A stretch of DNA of 64,000 bases from Porphyra umbilicalis (Eukaryota; Rhodophyta; Bangiophyceae; Bangiales; Bangiaceae). Within the stretch, counting starts at the first letter, position 1; each line of letters starts with the position of its first letter. The notes under the pieces are model-generated. The model was not told where the DNA came from. It was given only the letters and a program-made list of their open reading frames with translations, and searched no databases. Below are positions 56,217 to 64,000 of the stretch, in pieces. The stretch is taken from positions 1-64,000 of the forward strand of contig KV918799.1 in the NCBI GenBank assembly GCA_002049455.2. Direction: 5' to 3'. Both the position numbers and the translations under genes were made by a program.

Positions 56217-59200
56217 CAGCGCCACCTTTGCGCCGCGACGCGTCCGGTCGCGGACATCGTCACCGTCAGACTGCCGCCGGCCCGGCTTCGCAGACCGTCC
56301 TCGACGCCCGTTGGTGTCGCCACGACGGTCGCCGGCGTGGTCGCTGTCTTGTTTGTCTTGGCGCTCGTCGACAGCCCGTCCTGCGCGACGGCGCCCACGC
56401 CGGCTCTTGTCGCCTGCAGTTGATGACGACCACCGAGCGCCGTAGAGACGACGGCTTTTGACGGGTGGCGGGTCTTCCCCACTCGGATGCGCCTCGTCGT
56501 CTGCCTCGGACGAGGAGCTCGACGGCTCGTGTACTGCTTGCGGCGCTTCAGGCGACGCCCAGCGGCACCAGCGGCCCTCACGATGCGGGGTGCCGACGGA
56601 CGGGTCCTTTTGCGCTGCCCGCCACCCGCGGGCCTCGCGCCAGATTCCGGGCCGACGTCATCTCCTGTCCCTTTGTCGCCGTCACCGCCAGAGCCGTCCT
56701 TGTCGGCACCGTTCTTGTCGCCTTTGTTGTCGTCGCCGCCATCCTTGTCCTTATCGACCACCCTACCGACCTGGTTGTCTCCGTCGTTGTCGTCGCCATC
56801 CTTGTCGACGCCACCGTCCTGGTCGTCACCGGGATCCTTGTCAGCGTGCGTTGCCGCGCAGTCACTGCCACCGCCTGCTGCCGCTGCTGCGCCACCATCG
56901 CTCACAACGATGGGATTGACGAACGACTTGACCAACGAAATCCAATCAGGCAGGTGCTCTTCTGCAAAAGGATCCGCCTGGCCAATCTCCAAAGCAGAGC
57001 GCCCCCGCGCACCGCCAGACGCCTTCTTAAATTCATGGCTCCGTTCAATGTCGATCTTGTTGATAAACAGGTCGGCAAGATGAAAAGCCAAGCACGTGAC
57101 CACGCCGGGGTTGGTAGACGGGATGCGCATCATCAGCACTTGCCACATTGTCGTGTCTTGTGTGAGCCGAGCGCGGATGTCGGGCCCCACGACTGGGGTG
57201 CCGACTCCGATCGGCTCGTCGTGACGTAAATGGCCGGCGCGTGTCCAGCTACCAACACCGCCGGCCCTGCCGTTGCCGCCGCCGACGCCGCCAACGCCAC
57301 CTTCTCCGCGGCCTCCTGTGTTACTACCTGCGCCATCACGCGCCCCTGTGTCGACGCCAACTAGAACAGGGACGGCAGCAGCTAAAGCGGCAGGAGGAGC
57401 AGCGCCACCGGATGCATTGCGGCCTGAACCGTCGGCAAGCCTGGCGTCGTCGTGCCGGCCGACCACATTCGACGACGGCGGCACGGAAGAAGGATGTTCC
57501 CCATGCTGGGCCGCCCGCCGCGCTTCTGCTGCAGCGAGGAGGTTGTCCAAGAAGATGCGGTGAGTGGCCGCCTTGGTCTCGTCCTGCACGACCGTCATAA
57601 AAGCCCAAAGGCAGGAAAAGAAGGTCACGTCACCGCCCCGCGTCAGCTGCCGCGCCTTGCACTACGTGTTGCGCTTCTTCCTCTGCTCTCGCTCCATCGG
57701 CGACCCGGCCGTCCACTTCCACGCCATCTGCAGCATCAGATTGCGAACGTGGTCGTTTTCCTCATACGTGCCCACGTTGACGTTGAGAAGCCCGTTGGAG
57801 ACAAGAGTCTCGACCGACAAACGCGGACCAGCGCGCTCTGATGCTTGGCTATCCGCCAGGTATTTGAGCATACACTCGACCGTCAGGGGCGAGACGGCGT
57901 TGAGCAGCGCAATCTTGATGATGCGTGCCAGGGAGTCGTCACCGAGCGTCTGACCTTCCTTGTTCAGCGGCACGAGCCCAGCGTCGTACGCCCGATTGCC
58001 GAGGACGGTAACGGCCTGCGGCCGTGTCTTGCCTGGCACATACCGAAGACGTTCGTACGCGGGCTTGAGCTGGTTGTACGTCACGACCGAGTTGACTGCC
58101 CACACGAAGTGGTCCAGATGCGTCATGGAAATGGAGATGGCCGGCAAGTTGTTGGACGCGGCTCCGAGGTTGAGCGTGACCCAGTGCGACATCGGCTTCA
58201 GGTCGCGACGGCCGCTCCAAGCGACGAGGATCCACTCCACAGCCATCTCATGCTGCTCATCCAGCAGCCGCTTCATCGCAGCGAGGCGATGCGCGCCGTC
58301 GATGAGAACAACCGGGTCATCGACGTTAGCGTCCACATTGTTGATCCCCTGCTTTCTGGCGACCGTTACCGCGTTCAACCACAGCTGCTTCTTTTCGGGG
58401 TCAAGCGCCTCGGCGTCAGTCCGAGTAAACGGCACGAGGTTGGTGACTTATGAGGCAATGCGCCGTTCCCGGGTCTGCCGGCCCCAGCCGCACGCGCGAC
58501 GGAAGCGGACGCGACCCCATCGCCACTCGTCAAGTCGTCATGGACGGTAGACCCACTCTGGATCCAGTCTTGGCAACCAACATAGAGCAAAACGCCCATT
58601 CGTACCCCGATCTTTGTTAAGCATTGTAGTGATGAAGAACGGTGTCTTTCGACAAATTCCGTGTCGTGACGTCGGCAACGCGGATGTCCTTAATGTGCAC
58701 CACACGGGGCGACTTGACTCACGTCCCCGTCGGACCTCACAGGATCGCCTCCATCTTTTCAACGTCGCCGCCGACATCATCGCTCTCCGACTCGTCGTTC
58801 TTGTTGCTGCCGTCGCTGGCCATCCCATCGTCCTCGACCTCCCCAGACGCATCGGCAACATCGCCGAGTAGACCACAACCGGAGATGCGGCGCCCGCCGG
58901 GACTGTCGCCTTGGGCGTGCTGGACGCCCCCATTGCCTGGCAGCCGGCCAGAAGCTGATGACGGCCGTGCAGAGGCAGTAACACCCGCAGCCTGATCTGC
59001 CGCCTGCACCTCCTCCCCCTCTTTTTCTTTCTCGTCCTCCTCCTCGTCCTCGTCCTCCTCCTTCTCTTCATCCACCTCCGCGTCCTCCTCGTCCTCCTGC
59101 CCCTCCTCCTCCTCGTCGACCCCCGCACCAAACCCATTCGCGGGGACCCCCCCATCAGTTTTCGTGCGGCGGGCGGTAGACTGTCGACCGGTGGCAGGCC

Positions 59201-60116
59201 CGGCGTCATCTTCTGCCGCGGCTGCGGCTCAAGCCTGACGAGAGGGTGCCTGCGTCAGCACCGACGGGATTTCGTCCCCACCAGTCGATGGCCCCCCGGC
59301 GGAGCCCGCAGCACGGGCAACTGCTTCCACGGCGCCAGAAGCCGAAAGAGGGCCACCAGACGTAGTCGGAGCAGCAGCAGCGGCGCCCGTGCGGGCCGGT
59401 GACGGGACGTGGCAAGACCCAAGCTGGAGCGTCGGCACCAGGAGCAGAGGGCCCCGGCGCACAACAGCAGCAGTGCCACCCGCCGACGGCACTGCAGCGG
59501 CCACCAGAGGCGGCGCGCTCGCAGCTGTCCTCGCCGCCGGCCCCGCCGACGCGGACGGACCACTGCCGGCGCGAGATGAGGGCGGCGCCGCAGCGGCCCG
59601 CGCCGATGCACCCGCCGTCGCCCGCGCCGATGCACCCGCCGTCCCAGCGGCCATCAGTGGCGGCGCGCTCGCAGCTGTCCTCGCCGTCGGCCCCGCCGAC
59701 GCGGACGGACGACAACCGGCGCGAGACAAAGACGGCGCCGCAGCGGCCCGCGCCGATGCACCCACCGTCGCCCGCGCCGATGCACTAGCCGTCGCCCGCG
59801 CCGCCGGCACCGCCGGCGCCGATGTAGCATGAGGCCGCCCAGACGCCAACGCAGGCGGGGAATTGGCATTGGCCACCCCAGCCGGCGTCGGCAGCGCAGC
59901 AGCAGCCCGCGCCGATGCACCCGCCGTCGCCCACGCCGCCGGCGCTGCTCTCCGAGCTGATGACGCATGAGCACGCCCAGACCCCGCAGGCGCAGGCCGC
60001 GCAGAGGACGCCGCCTCGCCGTCCTCAGCGGCAGATCCGCCCGAAGCAACCCCGCTGCGAAGGCCCGGACCGTCGGCGGCCCTACCCCCCGTGGGTTTGG
60101 ATCGAAGATTTACCAT
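56216..60116 (-). pseudogene. ParB/Srx-like domain protein, damaged
   Basis: ATG 60116 (MVNLRSKPTGGRAADG). The first third is low-complexity, with an Ala/Ser/Arg repeat of about 45 residues in two copies (59.8-59.5 kb). An acidic Glu/Asp-rich segment follows (59.1-58.8 kb). Then VVHIKDIRVADVTTRNLS (58.70 kb) and VVLIDGAHRLAAMKRLLDEQ (58.32-58.26 kb) have the form of a ParB/sulfiredoxin-like fold, whose hallmark is D-G-x-H-R. A helical domain extends to 57.7 kb, then a Gly/Asp-rich region and basic KRRK clusters to the TGA at 56216-56218. Prokaryotic relatives bind DNA or are CTPases/nucleases. Stops: TGA 59229, 58737 and 58719; TAA 58617 and 58448; TAG 57662. The frame changes at 58.6-58.45 kb. 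It may be more than one gene. Confidence 0.5.
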
Positions 60117-60474
60117 CCTGCCCGGAGGGAGAAACGGCAGACTGAAATCGGCACCAGACACAAAAACAGGCAACCAACGAGTCACACACACGACAAAGCG
60201 AACTCAAAGCTCGACAAAGAGCACACGACGTGCCAACAACCGTCACACAGCCAGATCCACCCCGCCCCGCTCGCCCGACAGGGCCGCCAGCTCTCTCAAC
60301 GCGTACGACTCACCCCCACGCGCCCTCGTACCCTTGTGCGCACGGAGAGAATGACGACACACACGCACGATGGCTTGCACAACGACAAAACCAGCAGGTA
60401 ACGACCAGCGACGATGACTGACGAAGGCGTCGTCATACCCTTTCGAGAGCCCTCCTTTGAAGGGGCGCGTCCGC

Positions 60475-60500
60475 ACGCATGCATGCATGCATGCGTGCCG
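60475..60500. repeat. GCAT tetranucleotide repeat
   Basis: CGCATGCATGCATGCATGCATGCGTGC-type alternating purine/pyrimidine run. It is a simple repeat able to adopt Z-form or cruciform, just upstream of the TATA box region. Confidence 0.85.
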
Positions 60501-60512
60501 ATTACGCGCCCC

Positions 60513-60520
60513 CTTATATA
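60513..60520 (-). promoter_or_regulatory. TATA box (TATATAAG) upstream of the ParB-like gene
   Basis: On the - strand CCCC-TATATAAG-GGGG sits about 400 bases before ATG 60116, set in a G/C-flanked near-palindrome. It is the clearest TATA motif in the 60-62 kb gap. Confidence 0.5.
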
Positions 60521-61317
60521 GGGGCCAACCACGCACGCTCGCGCCAGCTCACGCACCCTGAGACATTGACCAATAGCAAATCAGAATCAAAACTGGTCAA
60601 CAAACGTTGACCATTTTCGACGGAACGAGCTGCCCCCATCGCCTCGCGTTCCCGTTGACGCCTGTACGCGGCAACGACAAGCAACTGAGCCTCCAGATCA
60701 TACTACCTCTACGTGTCGCCAAACGCGTTGGTGGAGTCACATTGACGTGCCGGATTGGATGTCAACTAATCGTTCATCGTCTGGATCTGGAAACAGCAGC
60801 ACCCAAAGGAACAAAGCACAACTGAGAGCGACGCGACTGAAGAAACAGGACGATCAAAGCGGCACGCGACTACCAGAGTCCAAATGGAAAAGGCCTCCTC
60901 AGACCCGAACCGTCCATCCTTACGCCCCCGTTTCACGAGAAATGCCATGGTGACGCTGACGGGAACAGTAAGAAGGGGCCGTTGCAGATTGTATGACACG
61001 TGACGCTTCCAAAGCACCACGGCCGCCACTGTGGTGGTGGTCTTTGTTCCGTTACGGCCGCGATGCACCGCGACAGAGGCGATGCGGGACTTGAACGCAC
61101 GACACCGATGCGACCGCGAGCACGAAAGCGGTGCTGGCGCCGCAGCATTCGGCTGCAACCTGCAGCGCACAAGAACCTACCCCGCTCACAGTCGCTATCA
61201 CACGACGCAAGTTGCCATTTAGAGACAAGCGCGCTGTGGTGGGTACATTGGATGCAGTTCCTGCAGTTCCGGTCGGTCGTCTGCAACTGAGCGTGCATGG
61301 CGCACTAAAAGCTGCCT

Positions 61318-61460
61318 CGACAAGGCGCTCCACGGCAGAATCGATTGGCAGTCTTAATTTGGCGCAAATGGAGGTTAGGGTGAGGGAGCAGTAGGCCTAC
61401 AGCTCCCCAACTACAATTTCCCTTGGCCAACCACCACCAACAAACGGACTTGTGAAAATC
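61318..61460. repeat. Dispersed palindromic repeat, copy 5
   Basis: CACGGCAGAATCGATTGG leads into AATTTGGCGCAAAT and then the palindrome at 61384-61407 (half-site GGGAGCAGTAGG, one mismatch in the other half). It ends AATTTCCCTTGGCCAACC and AACGGACTTGTGAA. The flanks match copy 6, so the repeated unit is at least 130 bases. Confidence 0.75.
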
Positions 61461-61924
61461 ACTCTTCAAATATAATGTGAGGCATGCCCCCCAAACACAC
61501 AATAGGACAGCCCGTGACGGCGCAAAGGGAAACGCGCGGTGTCCGGGTCAACAACAGGCAATGGACAAACTTGGAGAGCGACCCGCCACACTGAAGCCGC
61601 AATTGACAGACAGTTCATGTCGATACTGCGTCGAGAGAGAGGCTACGGTGGCTGGACACCATACCAAGAGTCACGCTCGACGGCATCGACACGGCACACC
61701 GATTCGAGACCAGTCGGCTTGATATGGCTGCTGCCACTCCACCAGCTGCTGGAGGTACAACTCTGTCCTGCCTGCGGGCAATTTGACATGGCCTATGTAT
61801 GTCCTGTTCCTCGGGACGCTCCCTCTGCCTTGAACAAAGCAGCACTCATTTTCTGCGACATCATGTGCAGGTGAACGCTCATGGCATGGTGGAGCAAGCA
61901 TTGCTCGGAGAGCGAGCTTCACGG

Positions 61925-62065
61925 CAAAGACAATTTCCTACATTGACTTGGCGAGAATCGGAAGCCAGTTTAGGAGCAGTAGGCCTACTGCTCCCATTTG
62001 ACAATTGACTTGGCTTGGCCATCAACAACCAACAAGGGGACTTGTGAACATCTCTGATTGAATGG
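61925..62065. repeat. Dispersed palindromic repeat, copy 6
   Basis: Same layout as copy 5: CATTGACTTGGCGAGAATC, then the palindrome at 61973-61994, then TTGGCTTGGCCATCAACAACC and GGGGACTTGTGAACATC. Confidence 0.75.
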
Positions 62066-62116
62066 AATGTCAAGGTGGCCCCCCAAGCTGCCTACGAAAC
62101 GATTTCAGGGTGGATT

Positions 62117-62935
62117 TCACGCATTCAAACCTTTGTCGGGTTTGAAGTGCATGAGATATACCTTTGGACGCGCGATGTGCAGGATGACGGCAGCCAGCGC
62201 ACAATGACAAAAGAGCCACCGCACGCACCACATCAAGCGATAAATGGTTGCTACAACGGACGGACGACAAGAACACAAAGGTCTCCCTGTCAACGCCACA
62301 ATTTTGGGGAGCCAGCCCCTACGTGCCAACTGCCGCGCCCATTTTCCAAACACCCGACTCCCGATACGCAACTCCCGATTGCGTCGTGACCAGTCTTCCA
62401 ATGCACCCGCCCCAAACTGGGTCCCATCTGCCCCCTGCCAAAACGCGTACACATAGCGCCAATAATACTCGCAGTGCGACTCCTCAATCAACTCATAATG
62501 ATCACACGCAGCCATGTATTCTCCCTCTTCCGTCAGCGCATACGCCGAGCGCCACGCGTCCCGCCGCCCAGCGACGACCGCATCGTCGTTTTGCCGCCCG
62601 TTGCGAACGTCAGACGCTGCAGCTGCGATTGCCTGCTGCTCCGCATCCGATGCCACCGGCAGCACCGCCTTGACCGACGAGCTGGCGGAAGGCGGTGGGG
62701 TCGGGTAGTAGGCAGCAAGCAGCTCCTCTCGCGGCCGCACAACGGTGTCGTATTAGTGTGCCTCTGCGGCTGCGAGACGGGCGACCGCACTGTCCGTAGA
62801 CGCCTGCGACTGGTCATCACCCGACTCGATGCCGGGATCGATGGTGCGACGGGAGGGCTTCTCTTGAGGGTCCCACCACTTTTGGGCAGCGTCAAAGTCG
62901 TCGTCACTCTGCCGGTCGTCGCGCTCCATCACCAT
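62117..62935 (-). pseudogene. Unidentified small protein with one in-frame stop
   Basis: ATG 62935 (MVMERDDRQSDDDFDAAQKW), acidic N-terminus. After residue 60 a TAA at 62753-62755 interrupts a frame that otherwise continues to 62117. The downstream part has a helical, aromatic-rich segment (YMAACDHYELIEESHCEYYW, FGAGALEDWSRRN, VFGKWARQLARRGW) that looks like a folded domain of unknown identity. The last 45 codons (SVVATIYRLMW...) may be past the true end. It sits first in the - strand gene row, upstream of the ParB-like gene. Confidence 0.5.
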
Positions 62936-64000
62936 ATCAGATGGATCAGACAGAAAGCCAAATGGGAATGGAATGATGATGAGGAGGAGGATGCTGCCTG
63001 CGGAGGAACAGCCGGCCGAGATTGAGGACGGATGCTGGCCTGAAAAAAGAGGGAGGAAGACAGTCGAGGGCCAGGTCGAAACACGCTTGACGCGGTGCGC
63101 GCGATCTTTGGTGGGAGCGTTGCGTCCGTGAGCTGATCATGTGAGGTCGACAAGGCTGTCTGATGCTGACCTCACATCCTCTGGAGATTGCCCACGAGGT
63201 CGGCTGGGTGATCCGGAGATCGGCACGTCGAGATCCATAGAAGAACGACCAATCAAAAAGCTGCACGTATGCAGTTAACGTGTCATCAACCAGGACAGGA
63301 GGGGGAGAGGCGCTTCACGTTGACGTTCAAGCTGTACAGAAGGCCCCCGGCGCAGTGGGGCTTAGACCGTGTACCTTACGGATCTGCTGATTCCGTGTTG
63401 CAGGCTGTTGCAGGATCTCCACAGTCTGCCAAATGGCTGCAGGTCGGGCCATTTTGTGCTGGCAGCCTGCTGGCTCAACAGATATCTGGCAGATCGGCAC
63501 GCATGTTTTCTGCTCTTTCGCTGCTTGTCTGCAACATCCAAATGCTGAGACTATGCTCAGCTCGTGCTGTTCTTCTGCTGTACGCTAGTATAACTCCTAG
63601 CAGGCGCGGAGTTATCTCGCTTCTACCAATAGGAAGCCGTTATCGTCATTCAGCAGCAGACTTGATGCTGAAGACATGCGCTGCAAGTGCAGCCCAGTTG
63701 CAGGTTTCCACAGACCCGGCACAGAAAATGTGCGCTGCAACAGGGGTCCGGCGGCGACCTGCAACATTATACCAGCAGATTACCTGCAGGTCAAAAACAA
63801 TAAAGGCTTATCGGGGGCAGAAAAAAACGGGGGATCACGCTGGAACTTTTTGGCACAAGATCCTCGCACCGTCACGGTGCGTTCCATGAAAGAAAAGCAC
63901 CGGTCCTCCGTTTTTTTTGCATAAATGCACGACAATGAGCTGCTCCGCAGATCTCTGCTGCAGGAAATCATGCTGCTCGTGGCTCACGCGGCCACTTTTT
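62936..64000. other. No supportable gene
   Basis: The upstream side of the 62.9-kb gene, then A/T-richer DNA with repeated TGCAGG/GCTGCA words (63.4-63.8 kb). An open + frame of 206 codons from 63269 lacks any recognisable feature and is not called. Confidence 0.45.

Larger units (their letters stand above)
60521..62116. other. Intergenic, with two copies of the palindromic repeat
   Basis: No protein-like frame. It contains copies 5 (61.4 kb) and 6 (62.0 kb) of the dispersed palindromic repeat, listed separately. A tRNA-like antisense word near 61.08 kb does not fold into a tRNA. Confidence 0.5.

Noticed and set aside
61070..61150. Possible tRNA on the - strand (GTTCAAGTCCCGC word)
   Set aside because: The T-arm resembles a tRNA, but no matching acceptor stem or anticodon arm could be found around it.
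33992..62755. Stop codons read as amino acids (alternative genetic code)
   Set aside because: All three stop codons occur inside the frames, while NSF and the TEN1-like gene end in normal TAG and contain no internal stops. Decay is simpler.
44489..62935. Endogenous large DNA virus insertion
   Set aside because: The set (methylase, SET, ankyrin, ParB-like, helicase) has a viral flavour, but no capsid, packaging ATPase, DNA polymerase or late transcription factor is present in the window.
63269..63889. 206-codon + strand open frame at the window end
   Set aside because: No domain, signal or coding-like composition; it overlaps repetitive GCTGCAGG words.

Overview
The window is nuclear DNA from a GC-rich, intron-poor eukaryote. 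It carries NSF, a TEN1-like telomere-capping subunit, a secreted MYDGF-type protein and a membrane-anchored sulfotransferase. I see no bacterial operons, rRNA, tRNA or CRISPR arrays. Very high GC, mostly single-exon genes, long G/C homopolymers and a sulfotransferase fit a bangiophycean red alga (Porphyra/Pyropia type). That placement is an inference, not something the sequence proves.

Layout. (1) 0-18.3 kb is a 'core' GC-rich region: an unidentified nuclear-looking protein (1.5-2.7 kb, +), NSF (3.9-6.2 kb, -), about 4.4 kb of GC-rich low-complexity DNA, a Cys-rich secreted protein with an internal duplication (-), a divergently placed MYDGF-like protein (+), an Ala/Pro-rich unknown (-), a sulfotransferase (+) and TEN1 (-, one intron). 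Several of these genes change reading frame exactly at runs of G or C, so the sequence there is probably wrong by one or two bases or is hypervariable. (2) 18.6-31.9 kb is a single tandem satellite array, about 80 copies of a 166-bp (sometimes 165-bp) unit. (3) 31.9-38.9 kb (-) is a large OrsD/telomere-linked-helicase-like RecQ gene abutting the satellite. (4) 38.9-44.5 kb is lower-GC DNA without a supportable gene, with several short repeat families. (5) 44.5-62.9 kb (all -) holds a run of large, damaged genes: a DPPY-type DNA methyltransferase fused to a SET domain, an ankyrin protein, a 2-oxoglutarate/Fe(II) dioxygenase, a ParB-like protein whose stop codon overlaps the dioxygenase start, and an unknown small gene. 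The intergenic gaps contain a dispersed palindromic repeat.

The most interesting content is regions 3-5. Together they read like the gene set of a large selfish or chromatin-modifying element: DNA methylase + SET, dioxygenase, ParB-like DNA-binding/NTPase-type domain, RecQ helicase and ankyrin protein. The reading frames there are long and protein-like but broken by at least 19 in-frame stop codons (10 TGA, 7 TAA, 2 TAG). Each could arise from CGA, CAA or CAG by one C-to-T change, which is what methylation-driven deamination or a RIP-like process would leave. A few single-base frameshifts are also present. I treat these genes as pseudogenes or decayed element copies.
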